From the NCBI GenBank assembly GCA_907163375.1, contig CAJQUW010012453.1:15001-79000 (forward strand): a stretch of 64,000 nucleotides of DNA, read 5' to 3'. A program made the position numbers and the translations under genes. The notes below the pieces were generated by a model. The model searched no databases and was not told the origin of the DNA. It worked only from the letters and a program-made list of their open reading frames with translations. Origin of the DNA: Prostheceraeus crozeri (Eukaryota; Platyhelminthes; Polycladida; Euryleptidae). Below, piece by piece: positions 1 to 14,100 of the stretch; within the stretch, counting starts at the first letter, position 1; each line of letters opens with the position of its first letter.

Positions 1-3000
1 CTTCGGGGACGGGGCAGGCTACACGCGAACGTATCTCTTTCGTTCGTGTCGGTTGATTTTATCCGCCGATTCTAGACCACGGCCGGTGCCTGGATGAGTG
101 TGGTCTTATGTGTCGTTGTTCCCGTGTGGGAGTCGTTACAGCGTGTGTATCCTTGCCGCTGGTGTTCGTGGGTTCAACGGTACTGGTACTCAGTGGGGTG
201 GTTGTATTGGGTTTGCACGCTTCCGTGCCCTCGTCGTCTTCTTCGCGACCACTTACGCGGCTTATGTTTACTCGGGTAGGTGGGATTTTCCCGTCGAGCG
301 TGGTCCCAGCGGCTTTTTTGCCGTCGTGCGCGCTACCCCAGTTACGCCTTCTATTGCGATGATGTATCCTTGCCTCTCGTGGGGTTTTTTCCCTTTTCGG
401 GCTCGCGTGGGCTCACCTTAGCGGTTTTTCTTTAACTCGTTGTCTTTTTATCTCGTTGGGACCGCGAGTGTCTGTCGAACGTTCGCTACACTACTCCCAG
501 TAGAGGTTCCATGGCCTGAGGCAGTTCGAGGCTCTATGAGACATCGATCCAGCCTTGCTCGAGAGCTGTTCGGCTCGTTCTGGCTGTTATTTTTTCATTG
601 CGCTTCCTCTTGTGGCTCCCTTCTGCGCGAACTCCGCGCGCTCGGGCCTCGCTCGGCAACTTCGCTCGGTTGCGGTCACGATGCTCGTTCCGTCTGCTTC
701 CGGGGGTTCTTTTATCGTTTTGCCGATCGAGCTCCCGAGCCTCATACCGACTTCGGCCACCAGTTCTCGTCTCACTTGCGTCTGGTATCCTGCCTTTCGA
801 GTCCGCCGGGCCTGCTCTTTTTCCGTGCGGTGGTCGCCAGGCAGGTGCTGCGCATCTCTCTCTATGGATGTGCGTATGCGTCCTCGTGGGTCCACGAGCT
901 ATTCTTCCCTGCCTGTGTGCCCCTTGCCCACCCAGTGGGTCTCACCTTTTTGGCGGTGAGTGGGGGAGGTCGTAGTCCGTCTCCGAGTGTACGTTAAGTA
1001 TATCAGGGGCGAGTCTGCCACGTTACGCATGCCTTTTACGAGTGTCTGGTACGGTGTGTACTGCTTTCACCCTCTCGCTCACGTTGGTAGCCTTCTCTTG
1101 GGCGAGTTTCTTTCAATACCGGCACGTTTACCGTGGGCGTTGCACGTTCTGTGATACCGACGGGTTACAGTTCTCTCAGCCCGTCTCACTCCTCGCCCCG
1201 TGATCGATTAGTGTTACCGAGCTCGTCGATTGGTTGGACGCGGCGTGGCTCATCAGCTCTCGCTATCGTTAGTTCTCGATTTTACTATGGGTTTGCGTGT
1301 TCGGCGGGCACGCATAGGTTTGTAGCCACACGAATGTTTCACGACAGATGTCGACCTGACCCTGTGCGTGTCAGTTAGGGGTACACGAGTATTTGGGGAT
1401 ATGCAGGATCCGTGCAGGTCCGGTCTGACTCATTCGCCTCTTGGGGATGGTACGTCGGTTTCTTTTTCGAGTTTTTGCGGCCGAATTCGGCGGGAGACGG
1501 AGTGTTTGGCTCGTGGTTCGACTTGGGACCTGTTAACAGGCCCCCATTTAATTCCGCCGCTGCACAAGCGTCCGATGGCAGTCGCCGATTACGTTTTGAT
1601 GCATACACTCAGCTGTTGCGACAAGCGCCCTGGGGTCTTACGGTGTGGCACACTGTCTCTTGTGATTATACGGTGTGTTATCGCTAGTAAGCGGCGAGCA
1701 CACGTTTGGTGTTTGGACGGGTTCGTGTTCGCACGTCGTGCAAACAATGTTACGGAAGTCCGGGACAGTTGCATCTTTACGGCGCGAGGCCTCGTGTCCT
1801 CGTTGACTCGTTCGATGTGGACTGTTTGGTGATCTCCGGAGACATCGGGACGACTTTTACAAACGCAGAGGAGGGCAGTCAGCTCGATCGGGTCGATCCG
1901 TGGGGACCGTGTCGAGGCTCACACGCCCACCGAGTAGCACGCGCCGTACACCCTAAGGTCCAGTCTCCCACTAGAGCTCGAGAGGTACCCAATTTACGTC
2001 GAGCTCTTTTCACGATTTCCAGGCATCGTCCTCGTCACTCGCTCGGTTCACTCTCGGGACAGTCTCACAGTCAGTAGGGGTTTCGCCACGTTGGCCTCCG
2101 TGGAGTCGGATGTTCCCGAGTGGGGTTGACATGTGTGTGACCCTCTTCGTGGTTACGCGAGTTATAGTCTCCGGTCTCACCGGCGAGTTTTCGCTATTCG
2201 TAACGTGCACGTTCCCGTGTATGGGTTGCCGAGTTTTTCACAGAGTCTGGTCCCTGATATCTTACCGTACCCCTCCGTGTTCATGAGCTGTAATGGGGTG
2301 TATTCTTATCGTGCATAGGTGTGCGAGAGTTTCCACATACGAGTAGGACCGCTCCTGTTTCGTTTCTCTATGTGTCCGGCTATTGCATAGCTAGTTTATG
2401 CGCGGCGATCGAGACGATTTTTTCTCCGCGAGTTATGCTGTCTTGTTATCTCGACAACGGTACATCGGCTCGGCGACGTGGTGCTTGTAATCTATCTCAC
2501 CGGCTGTGGTCAGTGCGGACACGGTTCTTAAGATTCTCAGCAGACTCGCCGGGTCCCAGCGCTTTGGTGTTCGAGGGAGCCCTGCTAGGCAGGAGTCACA
2601 GACGTCGGAGAGGCAGTGCACGGGCGGTGCCGGCACACCGAGTCTGCTTATCCTCTGTGTATCGGTTGTTCCGCGGTGACTCGCCAGTGTCCGTTTCCCT
2701 TGCGTCTCGTTACTGGTTTTAATGCCGCGAGACGGCTTCGCTCGTGTCACTCGTGCTCTTTCGCGAGTATTTTTCGGTTCTCGACTTTTTTTGTGTCACC
2801 CATTGGTTCGTCCCCCCAACGCCGGCATCGCCGATGAGGATCGTTTCGGGAATCGACGCCGTCGCTTCCGTGTTTAGTTCGTTGCAATCGTTGTACGAGG
2901 GCGGTTCTACCGCTTTCTCGAGGTGGTGCTTTATCACAGGTTTCAGACAGTGTATTGCGTTGGGGTCACATTGGTCACGTACGCGTCCGGGCACCTCGTT

Positions 3001-6000
3001 CAGTTCGGTGCTTTGTGAGGCGGGAGTCTTCGAGTTGGCTCCCGATGTTCATACGTTCTCTCGCCTTTCCTGCGGCGAGCCCATGCCGGCGGGGCGGACC
3101 CTGGGCGCGTTCTCGTCGTCACTTACCACCAGCCAGGTTATCGTTTTTAGCTCGCCGGAGGCCCTCCCCTCCCATTTAGCTTTTTTCTGCCTTGCTCTCG
3201 CCTCTTGATCCGAGTTCGGTGCTTTGAGGACGCGTCTCCGTGCGCTGCTCCTCGTTCTCGAGTCTACGAGTGACTCGGGCCGTCTACGATGTTCGTTATA
3301 GCCCCGTGTTTCCTGGATAAGCTATTTCTCGAGCGACGTCACTTCGATTCCGGTGCATCTCCGTGGCTTTGGAAAGTCGCTATCGCGAACGCGGTTGGTT
3401 GTCGTTTCCTTTGGTTGCCACCGATTGCACATTAGCCGTGCGCACCAACAGATGTCGTTTGCTTCTTTGGGTTGCCGTGTTGACCTCTATCGTTGCAGGG
3501 ATCTTTCACGTTACTCACCGACCGCCAGCGTTCCTATCTTCCGAGTTAAAACTAATGTGAATATCTCCTTTCCGCGCTCTAACGTTTTCCCACGCTCTCC
3601 TCTGCCTTCGTCCCCTACTTTCCACTCGAGGGTCGTGCCTCCGTCTCCTTCTGTGTTTTCTTAGTCGCGGTCCTTCGAGTGTTGATATCTGCGGACGGTG
3701 CCCTCGGTACGTTCGGCGTTTCGAGTCGAAGGTTCGGTTTTCCCCACATCTCTATCCACACCCCCCTCCCCCCCGCCCACCCCAACACTGTCAGATCACT
3801 GCAGCGCGCGGTACCAGGAGTCCTCCCACACAACCCCCCCTCCCACCCCCACACTCGCGCCGGTCCTCACACATCTGTGTGATACATCGGAGGACAGCGC
3901 ACACCCCCACCAGCCCCCCCCGCCCCCACCTGAACACCCCCCCACCCTCCCCCCTCCCGCCCACACTCGCGTTTGCAGTTTGTGTTGTGTTTCTTCCGAG
4001 TTTGCTCCCGCGTTTCGTCGAATTGCTCCCGGTTTCGATTTACTGTTTCCCGACCACGCTTCGTGGTTCTATGCCTGTCCACCGTATTCTCCTGGCGTCG
4101 AGGTGGCTCTGAACTCTTGTTTTATCGGTCGATCGTCGGTATAGCGTCGAGTGTTTCTTCCAGAGGGCGTGTTGTCTAGTTATGCGGCTCGGGGCCCTTC
4201 GGGCTGTTCGCCGCTGTCTTCTCTCGCATGGGGTAGCGGCTCGCATGCCTAAGCTCGGCCAGTGTGCTCCCCGGAATCATGTTTCTCCTACTTCAATTTT
4301 CGTGAACGAGGTTTTGGTCACGCGGTACCCATCGGCTTCGCTTCGATCTCGGCGTCAGATCCGATCGAGCGCGAGACCTTAGCGTCCTCCTTCGATGTGT
4401 CGTACTGGAGAGTTGGCGCGAATAAAGGGGACTAACGGGGCTACGATTTTTGTCGCGAGTCCCACTCTTACCCGAGTTAACCCGTGCCTCCTCCGTGTTA
4501 ACGCGGTATGCCTATGCCTGTGTCGAGTGTCGAGTTCGCGCTCTGTAGGTTGTGTCACCGCGTCCTCTCCTCTCGGTTTATTTTTGGCGTACGCCTACGT
4601 AACGATTTTTTCGAGTTCAGTGTGACGTTTGTTAGTTTCGGTGCCTGCTGATCCTCGTGTGCTGCGTTTCTCATCTGTAGACGCGTTTCGTTGTTAGGCG
4701 CTTGCTGTCGGGCGTCTTTTCTGAGTTCTGTGTTTCTCGGGCCTCGCCCGCGGTCTTGGCGTGGTTCCTGATCTCAGTCCTCGGAGTTTGCTGCGGTCCG
4801 CAGCCTCGTTGATTCTGGCCTCACTCTCTTTCGAGGCCAAGTACCCGAGTTTCGCGTGTGTCGCGCGCTCGCACTCTCTGTATGTGCGATATCTGTCGTT
4901 TCAGTTATTTGCGATGGTGGCGAGTTGTTATTCTAAATTCTTTCCTCCGAGTTTACGGTCTTCTGTCCACGAGTGGTTCGAGTTGTTTGCACATTTTTCC
5001 CGCCTTTTTCCTATTCCCAGCGTGTTTCTCTTTCGCCGAGTTTGTCCTACTGTTATGCGGATTGTTGGGGGGTCTTTATTCGATACCTTTGTGTGTCCGT
5101 GCCCATCGGTGCCGTCCGCTTCGGGCCTACCTGCAGCGTCTGCACTGGGCGTCGTATCGTACGTTAGATCTCTCGTCGAGCTTGTAACTTCAGAGTTTCG
5201 TTCTCGATTGGCGTCGACTCCTGCCGAGCGAGTTATGTCTTCTCAGTGTTGTGCTCTCCTTCTGTATTCGGCTGTTCAGATCGGTTCTCAGATTCGAGTG
5301 GCGCGAAGATGCTCGTTGTCCACGTTGCGTCGTACCCACGCCATTCTACTCGCTTTTCCCGTTTTTGCGAGGACGCCCGCGGTTAACGCCGGCGTCGCTC
5401 GTACTTATATTGTTCGTGGCCCTCACTGTACCATTCACCCAGGTGGTATGTCAGTTTTCGTGGTATCTGCGAGGTTTATGGATCGTGCTCGGCGTGCACC
5501 ATCCGTTCCATGACTGACTGGCGCTGCGTACTAGGTGTCTTCCCATTCGTGGTCCGTCTGTAGTGCTTCGCGGTTGGGGCGGGTACGTCATTTGCTTTTC
5601 CCGTATCTTCTTTCGGATCTGTCGCACTGTGGTCGCGTGCAATACCCCTTTTGCGCCGTGGGATTGTCTCTTTCTCCGGGTGCGTTGCCTTTATTGCCAG
5701 GCTTTGCTCACGTGTTATACAGTGCCGGGTGTTTGTCTCCCCTTCTTCGCTTTGATCATCTGTTCGTGTCGCTGCGTCCATTTGTTCCATCCTTGCGTTG
5801 TTCCCGGTCACCTTATGATTCTACTCTGCTCCTCGAGCGTTGCAGCTCCCGATGACCTTGTGTGGAAATTCCCTACCGCCCGTGCCGTACCACCTCGTAC
5901 TCTCGTCGACCGTGGCGTCGGCAAGTTGCTTCTTCGCGCGCGGTGAGACGTGAGGGCAATCGGGTTGTTGCGTGTCGTATCATGCTGAGGCTTCCTCGCG

Positions 6001-6375
6001 CCTGCCCCGTTGGAACGTGGTCACTTCCACATGTCTCCAGCTTTTCCTGCGGCTCCAGAAGCATCGACCGCCGAGTTCGATCCGGGCCCTGATGTGTGTC
6101 GTGTGCGCCACCGTCGATGTTCCTTCGGCTCTTTTCTGGTACCTGCTCATGGTGCGCCTTCTCACCCCGCTCGCCTATGGGACGGGCGGGTTATTCACCC
6201 CTTCGATGGATATGGTCGTCGATCGAGTGTGCGGTGCTTGGGGGTTTTACTTCGTTTTCGGTCTGGGATCAGTGTGGTCTTTTGTCTCGCTGAGGGACGA
6301 TGCCGCTAGCTACACTTTCGACATCCCGTTTCGCGCCGCCCTCCCCATTCCACTTGGCTCTGCGAGCTTTCTCTT
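1..6375. other. A-poor, CpG-rich tract without credible genes
   Basis: The + strand holds only about 10-15% A by eye, against roughly 30% T and similar G and C, and CpG is frequent. Many overlapping frames are open, but none shows a recognisable domain, splice pattern or codon signal; they follow from the shortage of A-containing stop codons. The tetramer CGAG recurs roughly every 70-100 bases, more than expected with so little A. The tract stops abruptly where the AATAAA-rich satellite begins. It could be a long non-coding transcript or transcribed spacer, or a degenerate repeat. No rRNA core sequence is visible, so an rDNA spacer is only a possibility. Confidence 0.6.
3759..3962. repeat. 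C-rich low-complexity stretch
   Basis: Several runs of 5 to 8 C are separated by short spacers on the + strand. The minus strand therefore has multiple G-runs that could form a G-quadruplex. It interrupts the otherwise T-rich character of the surrounding tract. Confidence 0.6.
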
Positions 6376-8155
6376 CGAGTTAAAAATAAAGTTTCAATAG
6401 TGTGTATGTTGAGAATAAAGTTCTATCTGTTTATATGTTAGAAATAAAATGAAGTTTCGCCAGTTTACAAGTTAAGAATAAAGTTTTATCTGCTTGTATG
6501 TTAGAAATGAAATAAAGTTTCACCAGTTTACAAGTTAAAAAATAAAGTTTCAATAGTGTGTATGACACGTTAAAAGAAAGTTTCAATAGTGTGTATGTTA
6601 AGAATAAAGTTCTATCTGTTTATATATTAGAAATAAAAATGAAGGTTCACCAGTTTAAAGTTAATAATAAAGTTTTATCTGCTTGTATGTTCAGAAATGA
6701 ATAAAGTTTTCACCGTTTCAAAGTTAAAATAAAGTTTCATTAAAAGTTAGTTCAATATTAAGACTAAAGTTCTATCTGTTTGTATGTTTAAAATGATGGT
6801 TCATCAGTTTTACAAGTTAATAATATAGTTTAATCTGTTTGTATGTTAGATATAAAACATAGTTTCAAACCGATGACAAGTTAAAAATAAAGTTCAAATA
6901 GTTTTGCGATTTAAAACTAAGTTTCAATAGTGCGTATGTTAAGTATAAAGTTTTATCTGTTTCTATGTTAGATATAAAATGTAGTTTCGCCAGTTTACAA
7001 GTTTAGAATATATTTTATCTGCTTGTATGTTTGAATTAAAACAAAGTTTCATCACCGATTTACAAGTTAAAAAAATAAAGTTTCACAATAGTTAACACGT
7101 TAAATATAAAGTTTCAATAGTGTGTATGTTAAGAATAAAGTTCTATCTGTTTGTATATTAGAATGAAAATGAAGTTTCATCAGTTTAAAAGTAAAGAATA
7201 AAGTTTTATCTGTTTGTATGTTAGATATAAAACATAGTTTCAACCGTTTACAAGTTAAAAATAAAGTTTCAATAGTTTGCGAGTTAAAACTAATGTTTCA
7301 ATAGTGCGTATGTTAAGAATAAAGTTTTATCTGTTTGTATGTTAGAAATAAAATGAAGCTTCGCCAGTTTACAAGTTTAGAATAAAGTTTTATCAGCTTG
7401 TATGTTAGAAATAAAATGAAGTTTCACCAGTTTACAAATTAAAAATAAAGTTTCAATAGTGTGTACGTTTAGAAATAAAGTTTCAACCGTTTACAAGTTA
7501 AAATAAAGTTTCAACAGTGTCTACGTTAGAAATAAAGTTTTATCTGGTTTGTAAAGTTCGATCGTAGGAGTTTACTAGTTTGCAAGTTAGACTCAGCAAT
7601 TCTACTAGTTGTAAATGAAAATAACGTTTCAAACAGTTTACAGATTAAAATAAAGTTTCAATAGTGTGTATGATGGAAATAAAGTTTAAGCGCTTTGTGC
7701 GTTAGAAATAAAGTTTCAGCCGTTGACAAGTTAAAAATAAAGTTTCAACAGTGTGTACGTTAGAAATAAAGTTTCAACAGTTTACAAGTTGAAAAATAAA
7801 GTTTCAACAGTGTGTACGTTAGAAATAAATGAAAGTAAGAACTTCATCGTATGAGTATTCAAAGCATGTTTTGTAAATCAAATGTGTGTAGTCGTGACAT
7901 GATAGAATCGCGTTAGAAATAAAGTTTCAGCCGTTTACAAGTTTAAAGATAAAGTTTCAACAGTGTGTACGTTAGAAATAAAGTTTTAGCTGTTTATATG
8001 TTAGGAAAACAAAATAAAGTTTCACAGTTTACAAGTTGAAAAATAAAGTTTCAACGTGTGTACGTTAGAAATAAATGAAAGTAAGAACTTCATCGTATGA
8101 GTATTCAAAACATGTTTTGTAAATCAAATGTGTGTAGTCCTGACATGATAGAATC
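6376..8155 (+). repeat. AT-rich satellite, left arm of giant inverted repeat
   Basis: Degenerate tandem monomers of about 29-30 bp carry the core AATAAAGTTTCAAYAG on the + strand, alternating with variants ending in GTGTGTACGTTAG or TTTACAAGTTA. The block 7840-7917 is partly repeated at 8062-8155. Every monomer offers an AATAAA poly(A)-signal hexamer on the + strand. The arm is the reverse complement of the sequence that begins at 8195; close matching extends at least from 7565 to 8155 and looser matching back to 6400. Confidence 0.85.
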
Positions 8156-8194
8156 AAGCTTGACAAACGCGTTTGACTGAAACTTTTTTACGCG
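8156..8194. other. Centre of the giant inverted repeat
   Basis: This 39-bp spacer separates arms that start GATTCTATCATGTCAGGAC on each strand. It contains the perfect palindrome CAAACGCGTTTG at 8164-8175 and is not made of satellite monomers. The satellite changes orientation here. Confidence 0.8.
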
Positions 8195-11100
8195 GATTCT
8201 ATCATGTCAGGACTACACACATTTGATTTGCAAAACATGCTTTGATACTCATACGATGAAGTTCTTACTTTCATTTATTTCTAACGTACACACTGTTGAA
8301 ACTTTATTTTTCAACTTGTAAACTGTTGAAACTTTATTTCTAACGTACACACTGTTGAAACTTTATTTTTAACTTGTCAACGGCTGAAACTTTATTTCTA
8401 ACGCACAAAGCGCTTAAACTTTATTTCCATCATACACACTATTGAAACTTTATTTTAATCTGTAAACTGTTGAAACGTTATTTTCATTTACAACTAGTAG
8501 AATGCTGAGTCTAACTTGCAAACTAGTAAATCCTACGATCGAACTTTACAAACAGATAAAACTTTATTTCTAACGTAGACACTGTTGAAACTTTATTTTA
8601 ACTTGTAAACGGTTGAAACTTTATTTCTAACGTACACACTATTGAAACTTTATTTTTAATTTGTAAACTGGTGAAACTTCATTTTATTTCTAACATACAA
8701 GCTGATAAAACTTTATTCTAAACTTGTAAACTGGCGAAGCTTCATTTTATTTCTAACATACAAACAGATAAAACTTTATTCTTAACATACGCACTATTGA
8801 AACATTAGTTTTAACTCGCAAACTATTGAAACTTTATTTTTAACTTGTCAACGGTTGAAACTATGTTTTATTTCTAACATACAAACAGATAAAACTTTAT
8901 TATTAACTTGTAAACTGATGAACCTTCATTTTCTTTCTAATATACAAACAGATAGAACTTTATTCTTAACATACACACTATTGAAACTTTATTTTTAACG
9001 TGTTAACTATTGAAACTTTATTTTTTAACTTGTAAATCGGTGAAACTTTATTTTATTTCTAACATACAAGCAGATAAAATTTATTCTTAACTTGTAAACT
9101 GGTGAACCTTCATTTTATTTCTAACATATAAACAGATAGAACTTTATTCTTAACATACACACTATTGAAACTTCATTTTATTTCTAACATATAAACAGAT
9201 AGAACTTTATTCTTAACATACACACTATTGAAACTTTATTCTTAACTTTTAAACTGGTGAAACTTTATTCTTAACTTTTAAACTGGTGAAACTTTATTTC
9301 ATTTCTGACATGCAAGCAGATAAAACTTTATTCTTAACTTGCAAACTGTTGAACCTTCATTTTTATTTCTAACATATAAACAGATAGAACTTTATTCTTA
9401 ACATACACACTATTGAAACTTTATTTCTAACATACACACTATTGAAACTTTATTCTTAACTTTTAAACTGGTGAAACTTTATTTCATTTCTGACATACAA
9501 GCAGATAAAACTTTATTCTTAACTTGTAAACTGATGAACCTTTATTTTTATTTCTAACATATAAACAGATAGAACTTTATTCTTAACGTACACACTGTTG
9601 AAACTTTATTTTTAACTTGTAAACGGTTGAAACTTTATTTCTGACGCACAAAGCGCTTAAACTTTATTTCCATCATACACACTATTGAAACTTTATTTTA
9701 ATCTGAAACTTTATTTTTAACTTGTTAACGGTCGAAACTTTATTTTATTTCTAACATACAAACAGATAAAACTTTATTCTTAACTTGTAAACTGATGAAC
9801 CTTCATTTTTATTTCTAACATATAAACAGATAGAACTTTATTCTTAACATACACACTATTGAAACTTTATTCTTAACGTGCACACTGTTGAAACTTTATT
9901 TCTAACTTGTAAACTCTTGAAACTTTATTTTGATATACAAACAGCTAAAACTTTATTTCTAACGTATACACCATTGAAACTTTATTTTTTAACTTGTAAA
10001 CTCTTGAAACTTAGTTTTTCATATACAAACAGCTAAAACTTTATTTCTAACATATACACTATTGAAACTTTATTTCTAACTTGTACACTGGTGAAACTTT
10101 ATTTTAACTTGTAAACGGTTGAAACTTTGTTTTATTTCTATCAACCAACAGATAGAACTTTGATGTTCTTAACTTGTAAACTGATGAAACTTTATTTTAA
10201 CTTGTAAACGGTTGAAACTTTGTTTTATTTCTATCATACAAACAGATAGAACTTTATTCTTAACTTGTAAACTGATGAAACTTCATTTTATTTCTAACAT
10301 ATAAACTGTTATAACTCTATTTTGAAGCACATAAACTATTAAAACTTTATTTCCAACGTGTACACTATTAAAACTTTATTTCAGCTTGTAAACTGTTCAA
10401 ACTTTATTTTTTATCTTGCACACTATTTAAACTTTATTTTAAAACTTGTAAACTATTGAAACTTTATTTTTAACTTGCAAACTATTGAAACTTTATTTTA
10501 TTTCTAACATATAAACAGATAGAACTTTATTCTTAACTTGTAAACTGGTGAAACTTCATTCTATTTCTAACATACAAACAGATAAAACTTTATTCTTAAC
10601 ATACACACACTATTGAAACATTAGTTTTAACTTGTAACTCTTAAAACTTTATTTTTAACTTGTTAACGTTGAAACTTTGTTTTATTTCTAACATACAAAC
10701 AGATAGAACTTCATTCTTAACTTGTAAACTGGTGAACCTTCATTTTATTTCTAACTTATAAACTCTTGAAACTTTATTTTGATATACAAACAGCTAAAAC
10801 TTTATTTCTAACGCATACACCATTGAAACTTAATTTCTAACTTGTAAACTCTTGAAACAGTTATAATTTTATTTTTAACTTGTAGACTGTTGAAACTTTA
10901 TTTTATTTCTAACATATAAACAGATAGAACTTTATTCTTAACTTGTAAACTTAAAGAGATAGAACTTTATTCGTAACTTGTAAACTGGTGAAACTTCATT
11001 CTATTTCTAACATACAAACAGATAAAACTTTATTCTTAACATACACACACTATTGAAACATTAGTTTAACTTGTAAACTCTTAAAACTTTATTTTTAACT

Positions 11101-14100
11101 TGTGACCGGTTGAAACTTTGTTTTATTTCTAACATACAAACAGATAGAACTTTATTCTTAACTTGTAAACTGATGAAACTTCATTTTATTTCTAACATAT
11201 AAACTGTTATAACTCTATTTTGAAGCACATAAACTATTAAAACTTTATTTCCAACGTGTACACTATTAAAACTTTATTTCAGCTTGTAAACTGTTCTAAC
11301 TTTATTCTTAACATACATACACTATTGAAACATTAGTTTTAACTTGTAAACTCTTGAAACTTTATTTTTAACTTGTTAACGGTTGAAACTTTGTTTTATT
11401 TCTATCATAGAAACAGATAGAACTTTATTTCTAACGTACACACAATTGAAACTTTATCTTATTTCTAACATACAAACAGCTGAAACGTTATTTCTAATGC
11501 ACATACTATTGGAACTTTTCTTTTAACTTATAATCTGTTGAAACTTTATTTTGACTTGTAAACTGATGAAACTTTATTTCTAACTGGTAAACTTTTGAAG
11601 TTTTATTTTTAACTTGTAATTGTTGAAGCTTTAATTTTAACTTGTAAACTGTTGAAACTTTATTTTTAACTTGTAAACGGTTGAAACTTTGTTTTATTTC
11701 TATCATACAAACAGATAGAACTTTATTCTTAACTTGTAAACTGATGAAACTTCATTTTATTTCTAACATATAAACTGTTATAACTCTATTTTGAAGCACA
11801 TAAACTATTAAAACTTTATTTCCAACGTGTACACTATTAAAACTTTATTTCAGCTTGTAAACTGTTCAAACTTTATTTTTTATCTTGCACACTATTTAAA
11901 CTTTATTTTAAAACTTGTAAACTATTGAAACTTTATTTTTAACTTGCAAACTATTGAAACTTTATTTTATTTCTAACATATAAACAGATAGAACTTTATT
12001 CTTAACTTGTAAACTGGTGAAACTTCATTCTATTTCTAACATACAAACAGATAAAACTTTATTCTTAACATACACACACTATTGAAACATTAGTTTTAAC
12101 TTGTAACTCTTAAAACTTTATTTTTAACTTGTTAACGGTTGAAACTTTGTTTTATTTCTAACATACAAACAGATAGAACTTCATTCTTAACTTGTAAACT
12201 GGTGAACCTTCATTTTATTTCTAACTTGTAAACTCTTGAAACTTTATTTTGATATACAAACAGCTAAAACTTTATTTCTAACGCATACACCATTGAAACT
12301 TAATTTCTAACTTGTAAACTCTTGAAACAGTTATAATTTTATTTTTAACTTGTAGACTGTTGAAACTTTATTTTATTTCTAACATATAAACTGTTATAAC
12401 TCTATTTTGAAGCACATAAACTATTAAAACTTTATTTCCAACGTGTACACTATTAAAACTTTATTTCAGCTTGTAAACTGTTCTAACTTTATTCTTAACA
12501 TACATACACTATTGAAACATTAGTTTTAACTTGTAAACTCTTGAAACTTTATTTTTAACTTGTTAACGGTTGAAACTTTGTTTTATTTCTATCATAGAAA
12601 CAGATAGAACTTTATTTCTAACGTACACACAATTGAAACTTTATCTTATTTCTAACATACAAACAGCTGAAACGTTATTTCTAATGCACATACTATTGGA
12701 ACTTTTCTTTTAACTTATAATCTGTTGAAACTTTATTTTGACTTGTAAACTGATGAAACTTTATTTCTAACTGGTAAACTTTTGAAGTTTTATTTTTAAC
12801 TTGTAATTGTTGAAGCTTTAATTTTAACTTGTAAACTGTTGAAACTTTATTTTAACTTGTAAACGGTTGAAACTTTGTTTTATTTCTATCAGACAAACAG
12901 ATAGAACTTTATTCTTAACTTGTAAACTGATGAAACTTCATTTTATTTCTAACATATAAACTGTTATAACTCTATTTTGAAGCACATAAACTATTAAAAC
13001 TTTATTTCCAACGTGTACACTATTAAAACTTTATTTCAGCTTGTAAACTGTTCAAACTTTATTTTTTATCTTGCACACTATTTAAACTTTATTTTAAAAC
13101 TTGTAAACTATTGAAACTTTATTTTTAACTTGCAAACTATTGAAACTTTATTTTATTTCTAACATATAAACAGATAGAACTTTATTCTTAACTTGTAAAC
13201 TGGTGAAACTTCATTCTATTTCTAACATACAAACAGATAAAACTTTATTCTTAACATACACACACTATTGAAACATTAGTTTTAACTTGTAACTCTTAAA
13301 ACTTTATTTTTAACTTGTTAACGGTTGAAACTTTGTTTTATTTCTAACATACAAACAGATAGAACTTCATTCTTAACTTGTAAACTGGTGAACCTTCATT
13401 TTATTTCTAACTTGTAAACTCTTGAAACTTTATTTTGATATACAAACAGCTAAAACTTTATTTCTAACGCATACACCATTGAAACTTAATTTCTAACTTG
13501 TAAACTCTTGAAACAGTTATAATTTTATTTTAACTTGTAGACTGTTGAAACTTTATTTTATTTCTAACATATAAACTGTTATAACTCTATTTTGAAGCAC
13601 ATAAACTATTAAAACTTTATTTCCAACGTGTACACTATTAAAACTTTATTTCAGCTTGTAAACTGTTCTAACTTTATTCTTAACATACATACACTATTGA
13701 AACATTAGTTTTAACTTGTAAACTCTTGAAACTTTATTTTTAACTTGTTAACGGTTGAAACTTTGTTTTATTTCTATCATAGAAACAGATAGAACTTTAT
13801 TTCTAACGTACACACAATTGAAACTTTATCTTATTTCTAACATACAAACAGCTGAAACGTTATTTCTAATGCACATACTATTGGAACTTTTCTTTTAACT
13901 TATAATCTGTTGAAACTTTATTTTGACTTGTAAACTGATGAAACTTTATTTCTAACTGGTAAACTTTTGAAGTTTTATTTTTAACTTGTAATTGTTGAAG
14001 CTTTAATTTTAACTTGTAAACTGTTGAAACTTTATTTTTAACTTGTAAACGGTTGAAACTTTGTTTTATTTCTATCAGACAAACAGATAGAACTTTATTC

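Noticed and set aside
1-6375. rDNA intergenic or external transcribed spacer
   Set aside because: The composition would permit it, but no 18S, 5.8S or 28S sequence is in the window to support it.
94-6400. Dozens of overlapping frames, up to 250 codons (4761-5513)
   Set aside because: They overlap in several frames at once, have no domains, and are explained by the scarcity of A and hence of stop codons.
6376-8155. CRISPR array in the short regular repeats
   Set aside because: Monomers are contiguous and degenerate with no unique spacers, and the host is a eukaryote.
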